A DNA stretch of 36,907 bases from Ignavibacteriales bacterium (GTDB taxonomy: Bacteria; Bacteroidota; Ignavibacteria; UBA10030). The translations under genes and the position numbers were made by a program. Numbering within the stretch: the stretch's first letter is position 1; each line of letters opens with the position of its first letter. Below the pieces are notes generated by a model that saw only the letters and a list, made by a program, of their open reading frames with translations, was not told the DNA's origin and did no database searches. The stretch spans positions 1 through 36,907 of the forward strand of contig JAPLFP010000067.1 of the NCBI GenBank assembly GCA_026390585.1. The letters run 5' to 3'. Shown in pieces: positions 1 through 6,200 of the stretch.

Positions 1-267
1 TGTGAAGTTGTAGATAGGTTGATTGATCGGCTTCCATTCTCTCAAGTCTTTCAGATGCCGGACCAGGAAATCGGTCTCAAGCGAATCCGGGTGATCAAAG
101 TTGATCTTGTCCGGTGTCAGGCCGTGATGGGTCGAAAGATCGCGATAGTAGGAATCATGTTGAATAACCAGAATCCTTTCCTTGTCCAACAATTCGAGAA
201 TCTTGTTCGTGACGGTTGTTTTGCCTGATCCCGTCCCGCCCGCGATACCAATAATGAGTGGTTGCAT
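1..267 (-). CDS. udk: Uridine kinase, N-terminal part (cut by window start)
   Basis: Phosphorylates uridine/cytidine to UMP/CMP in pyrimidine salvage; cytoplasmic. The 89 visible residues open with a P-loop (GGTGSGKT, residues 10-17), followed by the HDSYYRD segment (37-43) and the NFDHPDS motif, all in the order seen in Udk; the rest lies beyond base 1. Three ATG codons stand in a row (273, 270, 267). AAGGA abuts the first, so the third, with about 6 nt spacing, is the best start. The gene is divergent from the glycosyltransferase operon at 7511; before the mobile element inserted, the two starts would have been only about 130 bp apart. A -10-like TATATT (minus strand, 316-321) lies inside the element's left attachment repeat, so integration has altered this promoter. 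Confidence 0.9.
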   Translation of the reverse strand, partial: MQPLIIGIAGGTGSGKTTVTNKILELLDKERILVIQHDSYYRDLSTHHGLTPDKINFDHPDSLETDFLVRHLKDLREWKPINQPIYNFT

Positions 268-314
268 CATCATTCCTTGGAAGATACTTGTGGAGTCATC
301 TGTCTGGGTGGAGA

Positions 315-331
315 GAATATATGCGATAAAT
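315..331. repeat. Left attachment repeat (attL core)
   Basis: GAATATATGCGATAAAT, identical to 7432-7448 in the same orientation. The flanking bases differ at once on both sides, as expected for a core crossover sequence. It lies 48 bp upstream of the udk start. Confidence 0.85.
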
Positions 332-388
332 TGAACCTACAACACAATTACCCTTGTGTTAAGCCCTTTCTGTGCATATTGCTCGTTT

Positions 389-409
389 CGTGCAACAAAT
401 GTGCAACAA
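389..409 (+). repeat. Tandem integrase arm-type repeat, left end
   Basis: Two adjacent copies of GTGCAACAA (the second after AAT/AT spacing). The same pair in the same orientation occurs at 7287-7307 near the right end with one mismatch. A pair at each end of the element next to the att cores is what is expected of arm-type binding sites for a tyrosine integrase; binding itself is inferred. Confidence 0.55.
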
Positions 410-625
410 TAACTCCCGTATCTCTCACTTTTCTCCTCTCGCGAAGGTAACGAACCGAAAGACAAAAAACAACCGATCGCTCTCAGGTTATCCTTGCTCG
501 AAATGCAAACAAACGACAAAAATCGATAGTGCTCCGAAGAGTTCCCTTGTTGCGTATCAGACTTGCCAGAGAAGATTGACCGCAGGGGCTTCCTTGCTCG
601 AATTAGGTGTTGTGTAGCGGAGGGT

Positions 626-847
626 CTAACGCTTGGGCGAAACAATCTCACAACAAATGAAATTTAAGTTGTCCGGGTCTACCTCAACGCCGTGTTTATA
701 CTCATAGTCTGCGATTGCTTTTTCTCTGAGCGTGTCCCTTTCAAGCTCGGAGTCTGTTTCGTGAACAACATACATGATATACGGCCCTTCCGTTTCAGGA
801 GAAAATCGCGCTTCGATGTTGGCGATTCTTGTCTCAAGTGTTTTCAT
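626..847 (-). CDS. Small hypothetical protein of the element (73 aa)
   Basis: I do not recognise the family. The protein begins with a short coiled-coil-like heptad stretch (MKTLETRIANIEARF) and is otherwise acidic, with no signal peptide or membrane segment. Its ATG overlaps the TGA of the upstream gene (ATGA at 844-847), so the two are translationally coupled; this is the main evidence that it is real. It is the last gene on the minus strand before the left end of the element. Confidence 0.65.
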   Translation of the reverse strand: MKTLETRIANIEARFSPETEGPYIMYVVHETDSELERDTLREKAIADYEYKHGVEVDPDNLNFICCEIVSPKR

Positions 848-1152
848 ATCTCTTTTCCCCCGGTCTTTGCTTCCAACAATCTGATCCGTTCCTCAAGATC
901 TGCGTCCTTGACAATCTGCACCCACACGCTGAGAAGGTAAGCAAGATCCTTTGCCTCCCGGCCTTCCAACTCCCCCCGCTGAAAGGCAACCAAGATCCGG
1001 GACAATAGCTTTTTTGCGTCCCTCAGATTCTTAACCTTTATTGGCTTTTCTTTCAGTGACAAGGGGGAGTTTGCCGTATTCCTTCTCAGTGTTAGCACCT
1101 TCGGGAGATTTAGCCCTGCATTTTCAGCGGTTTCTTGCGTATTTGCTGTCAT
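844..1152 (-). CDS. Small hypothetical protein of the element (102 aa)
   Basis: Charged, soluble protein of unknown family. The N-terminal 40 residues look disordered; residues about 40-95 are predicted by eye to be helical, with a KNLRDAKKLLSRILVAFQRGELEGREAKDLAYLLSV-like pattern typical of small phage/element proteins, and the C-terminus has a short coiled coil (LEERIRLLEAK). Coupled to the downstream gene by an ATGA overlap. The start codon lies just downstream, on the minus strand, of the tandem repeats at 1225-1380, which may regulate it. Confidence 0.65.
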   Translation of the reverse strand: MTANTQETAENAGLNLPKVLTLRRNTANSPLSLKEKPIKVKNLRDAKKLLSRILVAFQRGELEGREAKDLAYLLSVWVQIVKDADLEERIRLLEAKTGGKEI

Positions 1153-1224
1153 TCTTCTGCCTGAACGTTGCCTTGTGACGTGAGCGCATTTTTAAGGGTT
1201 CCGAAGATGACCCGTAGAGTGTTT

Positions 1225-1380
1225 TCAAGTCCCCTTTTTAGGGACGGAAGATAATTCAAACAACCCCCTTTTTAGGACTTGCAATAATTCAAGCGACCCC
1301 CCCTTTTTAAGGCTTCCTCACCGGTTGTTCAAGGTTGTATAACAACCCCTTTTTAGGGACTGAAGAAAACTCAAGCGCTT
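1225..1380. repeat. Four degenerate ~34-bp tandem repeats with palindromic cores
   Basis: Each unit has the pattern TTCAAG-N4-CCCCTTTTTAGGGAC followed by GAAGATAA-like bases. Cores lie near 1231-1245, 1265-1276, 1297-1312 and 1346-1360. The best copies hold the palindrome CCCT-TTTT-AGGG. The array fills the 218-bp gap between two minus-strand genes. Iterons of a replication origin or operator sites for an element regulator are the likeliest roles; direct evidence is lacking. The spacing and degeneracy rule out CRISPR. Confidence 0.6.
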
Positions 1381-1670
1381 CGCTGCGTTTTGATGTTGAT
1401 TGCGTCTAAGATTTCTTCCAGGGTTGTGACGATGATAAGCCGCCCCTTCCATTTCGAATGAAAGCGTTTCTCCGGCCCTGTGAGTTGCTGCCCGCTTCTT
1501 GGCTGGTTAGGATTCTTCAGCTCAAAGAAGTAATTGCGGCCCTTGTGTCCGATGATGAGGTCAGGAAAGCCCCTGCCAAAAGCGTGAGAGTCGAAGACAC
1601 TCAGGCCCGGTATCTGGTTCAAGGCTCGCATGATTCCGGCTTGGTTGCCGTCCGTTCTACGTGGTCTCAT
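1371..1670 (-). CDS. VRR-NUC domain nuclease (99 aa)
   Basis: Small stand-alone VRR-NUC (PD-(D/E)XK-type) nuclease, common in phages and satellites beside a D5-type primase/helicase. The pattern G-FPDLIIGHKGRNYFFELKNP (residues about 34-54) supplies the metal-binding D and the E-x-K pair of the fold; the length is normal for the family. It likely processes element DNA during replication. The ATG at 1670 overlaps the TGA of an 8-codon ORF (1667-1693) that has a good AAGGAG site, so translation is probably coupled to it. Confidence 0.8.
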   Translation of the reverse strand: MRPRRTDGNQAGIMRALNQIPGLSVFDSHAFGRGFPDLIIGHKGRNYFFELKNPNQPRSGQQLTGPEKRFHSKWKGRLIIVTTLEEILDAINIKTQRSA

Positions 1671-1693
1671 GTTCTGATACCTAACTTTTGCAT
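1667..1693 (-). other. Eight-codon leader ORF in front of the VRR-NUC gene
   Basis: Reads MQKLGIRT and stop. TAAGGAG lies 7 nt before its ATG, and its TGA overlaps the ATG of the nuclease gene. It may serve translational coupling, or be the remnant of an N-terminus displaced by a small indel. The ribosome binding site belongs to a sequence partly repeated at 5601-5639. Confidence 0.4.
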
Positions 1694-1782
1694 CGTCTCG
1701 CTCCTTACTGAATCTCTGCGCCGCTTACGTTTATGGGTCAGACATTTTTGTCCTTGATTGTGTTATTCGAATTCGTTAAGAT

Positions 1783-1800
1783 TCCCGAAACAATTCGGGA
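1783..1800 (+). promoter_or_regulatory. Hairpin overlapping a ribosome binding site
   Basis: TCCCGAA-ACAA-TTCGGGA, a perfect 7-bp stem with a 4-nt loop. The 3' arm includes the first bases of the GGGAGGAG ribosome binding site of the gene starting at 1809. Confidence 0.45.
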
Positions 1801-1808
1801 GGAGTCTC

Positions 1809-1991
1809 ATGGAAATCTTTGTTCTCTTCGTTTTCATTATGCTCTTTGTCGGGGTCGTGTGCGGTTGTTTTTGTCTTTTCATTGCACACGAAAAGAACAG
1901 GGACCGCGCCAGTTGGCTTGTGCTCGGATTCTTTTTCAGTATATTTGCGCTCATAGCAATTGCCGGGTTGCCGATAAAACTAAGGAACTGA
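1809..1991 (+). CDS. Small two-helix membrane protein (60 aa)
   Basis: Two hydrophobic segments (about residues 2-24 and 36-55) joined by a charged loop (HEKNRDRASW) suggest a small inner-membrane protein. The family is not recognised. The ATG at 1809 follows GGGAGGAG by 4 nt; an in-frame ATG at 1758 has no comparable site. It is the only plus-strand gene I accept inside the element. The ribosome binding site is partly contained in a hairpin (1783-1800), so translation may be controlled by RNA structure. Confidence 0.55.
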   Translation: MEIFVLFVFIMLFVGVVCGCFCLFIAHEKNRDRASWLVLGFFFSIFALIAIAGLPIKLRN

Positions 1992-1992
1992 T

Positions 1993-2073
1993 TCATTCCT
2001 GTATCCATTCGACTTCTACCTCAATCCCGCAGCCCTTTGACGTGTGGTTTCGCACAAAGATCTTAGATGCCAT
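1993..2073 (-). CDS. Very small hypothetical protein (26 aa)
   Basis: Reads MASKIFVRNHTSKGCGIEVE and six more residues. GAAGG lies about 6 nt before its ATG, which sits inside the last codons of the preceding small ORF (11-nt overlap, other frame). It has no recognisable family. Compact overlap and a ribosome binding site favour a real gene, but the length makes this uncertain. Confidence 0.35.
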   Translation of the reverse strand: MASKIFVRNHTSKGCGIEVEVEWIQE

Positions 2074-2200
2074 TTTCGCCTTCAATGCTTTGTATGCCTA
2101 ACCTGTTCATCGTCTCAAGAACCTGTTCGTTTGTCATTGCGTCAAAACTATTCTCCCGAAGGTTACTGGAACATGTGGAACATCTGGAGGCTTTTTCCAT
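2063..2200 (-). CDS. Small Cys-containing hypothetical protein (45 aa)
   Basis: Starts MEKASRCSTCSSNLREN, with a CxxC pair encoded by tandem TGTTCCACA-type DNA, and continues with an amphipathic stretch (MTNEQVLETMNRLGIQSIEG). It follows the D5 helicase gene on the same strand by about 45 bp. The DNA behind the CxxC pair is the inverted copy of the last helicase codons. No strong ribosome binding site is visible. Treat as a probable small element gene of unknown role. Confidence 0.35.
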   Translation of the reverse strand: MEKASRCSTCSSNLRENSFDAMTNEQVLETMNRLGIQSIEGENGI

Positions 2201-2268
2201 ATCTTTTCTCTTTGTCTCTCTCGTATAGGAAGTATGTAAAATTGGTCATAGATGTTCCAGGTGTTCCA
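2167..2268. repeat. Inverted repeat across the 3' end of the helicase gene
   Basis: TGGAACATGTGGAACATCT (2167-2185) matches the reverse complement of 2250-2268 at 17 of 19 bases, with a 64-bp spacer. Each arm itself contains two TGGAACA units. The right arm encodes the terminal VEHLEHL of the helicase. Confidence 0.55.
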
Positions 2269-3626
2269 CTGACAGAGAGACACCGCTCCAGAATCGTTTC
2301 TTGCAGGGACCCACTCGAAGCTGAAAGCCCTTTTCCTTCATTCTCTCTTGAAATGCTCTCCAGCTCATCACACCGGATCCGGCCCAAGCCTGATAGGCTT
2401 CATACAAGTCACGGGAGGGGACTTCTCCAGCGAGATTGCAGCACTCACTCACGAATTGAGCTACGGTATCGGACTCTTCGCGATATAGTCCCGTTGCAGC
2501 CTTGACGATATTGGGGACCACAAGCCCCCGGCTTTTCCAATCCAGTAACCCCTCAACGGCCCAATTCAGGATTCCGGGCATTTCCTTTTGAGCATGCGCC
2601 AGTAGTTCACCCATCGGTCTTCGCCCCTCTTCCGGGATTGTGACGGTAAAGGGAATCAGGTGCATGCGTCGCCAGAGTCCGTAGTCCGTGCCGGTGACTA
2701 TTGGTTTATGGTTTCCATACATCCACACCTTATGCGAAGGCTGGAACTCAAAGAAATGACCGTAGAGATGCCGGGCAACGACTGTATCACCTCCAGAAAG
2801 GTCTTTCGTTTTTGATTCGTTGAGTTTCCTTCCTCCTTCGATTTCTGCCAACACAGCCAGACGCACACCGCGGAGCCTTGCAACATCCGCAGGAAGAACA
2901 CAAGGCCCGGTGATCGTGAGGGAGAAACGTATTGGCCTTCAGGTCAAGGATCCCATTTCGCACGTTGAAGAGCCACGGGTCACGATCGAAGTCCGTTGAC
3001 TTGATGCGGATCTTCGCCAGACTCTGAGCAATCGTCAGCGCGTCACAAATCTTCGCCCGGCTTTCACTGACAAGCGCCCACTTTGCCATTGCTTTGCGTT
3101 CGCCTTCCGTCGCCAGATTTTCCGCGTCGCCATACATGCCTCTGAGTGTCCCGGAAATAAGTTCGTTCACTTCTCCCGTCTCATCATACTTCCATTTCGT
3201 GCCATCCCACAGAACCCACTCCCCGCGGGTGTGGTCATATCTCACTTTCGATCCGCACTCCTCTGAAAATCGTTCTGCATTTCCGAGGTCGCTGGTTTGA
3301 AAAGTCAAACGGTCGAACCGGTGGACCTTTAGACGTTCAACCGCCATGCTCCACGAACCATTGAGGGAAATTCCTTCAAAAAGGATTTCAGCGATTGCAT
3401 CGGTCCGACACTGGGGGGCATTGCCTGAGAGGAAGGAGGCCTGAAGTTCAGCATACACTTCCCGAAACTCACGCGTTTGAAAATCATCCTGTTGCAATCC
3501 TTCGAAGACGGTTTTCTTTCTGAAATTCTCATCGTCCACAATCGGCCTCAGCACGTCCCGCTCAAGAGCGCGTCGGTCGGATATGTTGAAGACCTGCAAA
3601 GAATCAGTCACGGCGCTCCTTGCCAT
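2246..3626 (-). pseudogene. D5/P4-type primase-helicase with its ATPase core deleted
   Basis: Should be the replicative helicase of the element. The first open part (from ATG 3626) has a helical DnaB-N-like region (about 1-105) and a D5_N domain (about 113-240, with VRYDHTRGEWVLWDG and DPWLFNVRNGILDL). Family members then continue through about a hundred residues to the Walker A motif. Here the sequence jumps directly, and into another frame, to DVARLRGVRLAVLAE near 2888-2904. The second part (to 2246) keeps the later motifs (LSGGDTVVARHLY; WMYGNHKPIVTGTDYGLWRRM) and a C-terminal winged-helix-like tail. No Walker A is present in any frame at the join. An out-of-frame internal deletion is the simplest reading; a misassembly is possible. 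Confidence 0.8.
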
Positions 3627-3877
3627 TATCGTTCAACCTCCCGGACCCGGTTTCGAGTGAGCCACGCGTCCAGGTCTCCCTTCAGGAAATACAGTCGCTT
3701 TCCGTTTGGTTTGTAATGGACTATCTCGCTTTGTGAGGTGAGGCGGTAGAGCGTTTGACGCGAGCAATGCAAATAGACGGCAGCCTCAGCAAGTGTGAAA
3801 GGCGCTGGCTGTTGCGCTCCGAGTAGCTCTTCGATTTTTGTCAGCTTGGTGAGAACCTCATCAAATTGCTTTCCCAT
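3626..3877 (-). CDS. HTH_17 (excisionase/MerR-like) DNA-binding protein, 83 aa
   Basis: A short N-terminal coiled coil (residues 5-20) is followed by a winged-helix excisionase-type domain: FTLAEAAVYLHCSRQTLYRL (27-46), then KPNGKRLYFLKGDLDAWL (56-73). Such proteins act as excisionases or regulators in integrative elements. Its stop overlaps the helicase ATG by one base (TAATG). Between its ribosome binding site (GAGGTG) and any upstream sequence stands a complete terminator-like hairpin plus U-tract, leaving no room for a promoter, so it must be expressed by read-through. Confidence 0.8.
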   Translation of the reverse strand: MGKQFDEVLTKLTKIEELLGAQQPAPFTLAEAAVYLHCSRQTLYRLTSQSEIVHYKPNGKRLYFLKGDLDAWLTRNRVREVER

Positions 3878-3888
3878 CGTAACACCTC

Positions 3889-3981
3889 AAAAAAAAGTCC
3901 CATCAGCGTCGCTTGGGGACGACACCGATGAGACAATGAATTTTTTCCCCAAGTGAAGACAGGTTGTAAGACTCTTCACTT
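3889..3981 (-). promoter_or_regulatory. Putative transcription attenuator upstream of the HTH gene
   Basis: On the minus strand a 15-bp stem (3920-3934 with 3897-3911, three G-U pairs) with loop UCCCCAAG is followed by eight U (3896-3889) and then directly by the ribosome binding site and ATG 3877. Just upstream lies a second hairpin, AAGTGAAGA/TCTTCACTT (3951-3959/3973-3981). CUUGGGGA (3953-3946), overlapping that hairpin's end, is exactly complementary to the terminator loop, so a pseudoknot or alternative pairing is possible. Confidence 0.65.
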
Positions 3982-4059
3982 AAAGCGGGGAGGTTCAATT
4001 CTGCTTAGTTCTCATCAAATAAGTTCAACATTCATAGGGGTGTTTTGTGTTTTGCTGTT

Positions 4060-4827
4060 TCAATTCTCCTCTGATTCTGCTTCTGGGGTTAGGTTGGGAT
4101 CTAAGAATGGCCTTCCCCCTCTTTTTCGATCGGACCCTTGAACTTGGCTATTCTCATCAATCTCCTCTTGACCGGCAGAACGTTTCACCCGTTTCGTACA
4201 TTCGCCCTGAAGGTCTTCGACGTGTTTGTATACAGCGACCCAAAAATCCTTCGAGGCTTCGACTCTTGCGAGATTCTTTCGCTTTTTGATTTCTTTTCCC
4301 AGGTCTAACAAGAATGTCGCCTCTCTCAACTCCCGCTGCCACTTTGAACGAGATACATTGCTGTTGTTTGCCAAATCAGTGAGACTCGGTTCGGCGTTCC
4401 GAGTCATTCTGCAGACTTCAGCATACCCACTCAGCAAGGGTTTGGCCTTGATCCGTTTTCTTTCTGCCGCTTCTTCCGAGCTTGCGACAAGCTTCCGAAG
4501 GGTTTCGCTCTCGGCAAATCTTTTTCTCATTTCGTTATAGACAGTTGTCACCCTTTCATCAATGTATGGCCAAATGCCTTCCGCCTTGCAGCGGTTCTCT
4601 TCGACAATGGCCAACCGCTCAAGCTCGCGATTGTCTGCCCTCCTTGCGTCCTGAAATAGCTTCTGAAGGGCGTCATGTCGTTGTTGGTATTCTGGTGAGT
4701 TAATGTTCTGTCCTCTCCAGACAACGTTCGGCGTATCGCTTGCCATCTGTGCTACAAGCCTCCATCCGCTGGGAGGCACAGTACCCCGCTCCCATACTTT
4801 TTTATTTGGTGTCCATTTCCCTTTCAT
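4060..4827 (-). CDS. Hydrophilic hypothetical protein of the element (255 aa)
   Basis: No family recognised. The protein is highly charged, without signal peptide or membrane segment. Residues about 50-135 look like long helices (RRADNRELERLAIVEENR; KRFAESETLRKLVASSEE), residues 140-175 could include a small DNA-binding helix pair (PSLTDLANNSNVSRSKWQ), and the tail is disordered and acidic. Like the HTH gene downstream, its start (GTGAGGTAACG then ATG) lies immediately behind a terminator-like structure. Gene order puts it first in the helicase operon, which suggests an early regulatory or replication-accessory role; that is inference. Confidence 0.7.
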   Translation of the reverse strand: MKGKWTPNKKVWERGTVPPSGWRLVAQMASDTPNVVWRGQNINSPEYQQRHDALQKLFQDARRADNRELERLAIVEENRCKAEGIWPYIDERVTTVYNEMRKRFAESETLRKLVASSEEAAERKRIKAKPLLSGYAEVCRMTRNAEPSLTDLANNSNVSRSKWQRELREATFLLDLGKEIKKRKNLARVEASKDFWVAVYKHVEDLQGECTKRVKRSAGQEEIDENSQVQGSDRKRGGRPFLDPNLTPEAESEEN

Positions 4828-4840
4828 GTCGTTACCTCAC

Positions 4841-4922
4841 AAAAAACAAAGATGCTTCCCTCCGCGTCCAAGCCTGTATGAGAGGCCCACCGTTTCGAGA
4901 ACGGTGACGGAGAGAAGCATCT
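4841..4922 (-). promoter_or_regulatory. Putative transcription attenuator with branched stem upstream of the 255-aa gene
   Basis: On the minus strand the outer arms 4908-4922 and 4850-4864 pair over 15 bp with one G-U. They enclose a 7-bp hairpin (4888-4906, CACCGTT/AACGGTG) and a small GCCT/AGGC hairpin (4872-4886), a three-way junction. The outer stem runs straight into a U-rich tract (4849-4841), then GTGAGG and ATG 4827. As at 3889-3981, no promoter fits between the U-tract and the gene. Confidence 0.65.
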
Positions 4923-4944
4923 GGTTTGTTGTTCATGCTCATTT

Positions 4945-4989
4945 GGACGTTCTGCATTTCAAAATCTAAAGCCGCGGTAGCCTGTTGAC
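4945..4989. repeat. Cargo-boundary repeat, copy 1 (copy of integrase 3' end)
   Basis: A 45-bp segment matching 6156-6200, which spans the integrase stop codon. On the minus strand it can encode the same ending VNRLPRL-stop, with synonymous changes. The left half, ending CTCATTT on the minus-strand downstream side, is shared with copy 2 (5494-5517). Confidence 0.65.
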
Positions 4990-4990
4990 A

Positions 4991-5476
4991 TCAGTATACT
5001 TCAAAACCCCAAGCGTCATATTCTGCCAGCTTTTTGGCGCTTTGTTTGTCATAGATTTTGACCCATTTCCCATTGAGACCTTTCGACTGACAATACACAG
5101 CCATGTTTGTGGCGAACCATTTCTTGGTCTTTGCGTCCATGTTATTCCAGGTAATCGGTTCGATGTATACCTTGTTGATTCTGAGATCAACGTCTAGGAG
5201 GCCGTCTCGAGTACCCTGTTCGACCAATGCAATGAAACCTCTGTCGAGTTTAGGGGCTGGACTCAGGCTTGTAACGCTTCCGGTCCTCTTACCCGAAAGT
5301 AAAAGTATTCCCATCAGCATTACCAACACAAAAAAGATACCAAGGCCAATAAGAATCTTCTTGGTCCACGAAGTGCGCTGAGCGGGCTTTGGTTCGGACC
5401 GCTGAAACTCGGTTCCACAATGGGAACAGTATCTTGACCCGTCTAGGTTATCGCGATTGCATTTGGGGCAAATCAT
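4991..5476 (-). CDS. Zinc-ribbon single-pass membrane protein (161 aa)
   Basis: An N-terminal zinc ribbon (C3-x2-C6 and C17-x2-C20) is followed by a basic linker, one transmembrane helix (about 39-62) and an approximately 95-residue C-terminal domain rich in charged and aromatic residues, probably outside the membrane. The C-terminal domain is not recognised. A good ribosome binding site (GAAGGAG) precedes the ATG. It lies in the part of the element between the replication genes and the integrase, bordered on both sides by related short repeats, which suggests cargo rather than core function. Confidence 0.75.
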   Translation of the reverse strand: MICPKCNRDNLDGSRYCSHCGTEFQRSEPKPAQRTSWTKKILIGLGIFFVLVMLMGILLLSGKRTGSVTSLSPAPKLDRGFIALVEQGTRDGLLDVDLRINKVYIEPITWNNMDAKTKKWFATNMAVYCQSKGLNGKWVKIYDKQSAKKLAEYDAWGFEVY

Positions 5477-5493
5477 CGAAAATTCTCCTTCTC

Positions 5494-5517
5494 ATTTCGG
5501 ACGTTCTGTATTTCAAA
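5494..5517. repeat. Cargo-boundary repeat, copy 2 (partial)
   Basis: Shares CTCATTT-GGACGTTCTGYATTTCAAA with copy 1 at 4939-4963 (one inserted C, one substitution). It lies in the leader of the zinc-ribbon gene, as copy 1 lies in the leader of the 255-aa gene. Confidence 0.55.
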
Positions 5518-5636
5518 GCTGCGAAGGTTACGGCGGTTTCTCTTTGTGCGCTTCCTTTCTCAGTTCGCGTCATCAAATCCAAGAGCCTGCTTCTTTGTCC
5601 CGTTGTCTCGCTCCTTACCCAATCTTTGATACTGCC

Positions 5637-6116
5637 TTAGAATACATCTTTCTTCTGAATGAATTGGGACAAGCTTTCAACGATCTCGGAAAACTTGTGA
5701 TGCGCTGGATGGTGGTACGCAACTATGTCTCGAAATGGCTGACGGGCAGTAGCCCCAGCAGGAATGTACTCCAGATTCACGAATCGTATGCGAACTTTTT
5801 CATCGCGAATATCTATGTTCATCGTGAAAGCGATCTCTACCTCAATCGATATCGCGGCTTCCACCTTCATCCGTGACATACCGTTGCCGATTATTGACCC
5901 ATTTTCTTTGTTCTGGTACTCAACCACAGCTTTTGCAGAGCGAAACGTGTTCGCAAGCCATTTCAATGTCATTTCATAGGCTTGTTGCTTCTGCACACCG
6001 GGGAGGCTCAAGATAAACTCGTGATTCATCTCCTCCTTTGTGGCTTCCCTCGAACCGGCGCAACCGGCGAGAAACAGCAAGAACAAAAATGGAAGTGACC
6101 TAATGAGTGCTTTCAT
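5637..6116 (-). CDS. DUF4468-type lipoprotein (159 aa)
   Basis: A type II signal peptide ends in LFLAG-C19, so it should be a lipid-anchored envelope protein. The mature part fits the DUF4468 pattern (TLKWLANTFRSAKAVVEYQNKENGSIIGNG, then IEVEIAFTMNIDIRDEKVRIRF), a TBP-like fold of unknown function found mainly in Bacteroidota. The length is normal. GAGGAGG precedes the ATG. Its position beside the integrase and between boundary repeats marks it as cargo that could change the host surface. Confidence 0.75.
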   Translation of the reverse strand: MKALIRSLPFLFLLFLAGCAGSREATKEEMNHEFILSLPGVQKQQAYEMTLKWLANTFRSAKAVVEYQNKENGSIIGNGMSRMKVEAAISIEVEIAFTMNIDIRDEKVRIRFVNLEYIPAGATARQPFRDIVAYHHPAHHKFSEIVESLSQFIQKKDVF

Positions 6117-6155
6117 AATTCATCCTCCTCAGTTGTCTGTTTTGATGTCCATGTT

Positions 6156-6200
6156 AAACGTTCTATGAATCAGAATCTAAAGCCGGGGCAGCCTGTTCAC
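6156..6200. repeat. Cargo-boundary repeat, copy 3 (integrase 3' end)
   Basis: Covers the last integrase codons, its TAG and about 20 bp beyond. Aligns over 45 bp with 4945-4989. AGAACGT (minus strand) is common to all three copies. Confidence 0.6.

Larger units (their letters stand above)
268..625. other. Gene-free left junction of the integrated element
   Basis: I see no credible gene here. It contains the udk 5' leader (268-314), the left attachment repeat (315-331), a perfect inverted repeat AACACAA/TTGTGTT (341-347/354-360) and a tandem integrase-arm-like repeat (389-409). Short ORFs crossing these sites lack ribosome binding sites and recognisable content. The 12-mer TCCTTGCTCGAA occurs twice (about 491 and 591); I cannot assign it a role. 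Confidence 0.6.

Noticed and set aside
19-228. Plus-strand ORF at the window start
   Set aside because: It is the antisense shadow of the uridine kinase P-loop region.
337-651. Minus-strand ORF of 104 codons at the left end of the element
   Set aside because: It runs across the inverted repeat and integrase arm sites, has no ribosome binding site and no protein-like pattern.
1225-1380. Tandem repeats as a CRISPR array
   Set aside because: Units are degenerate and contiguous, without unique spacers, and no cas gene is present.
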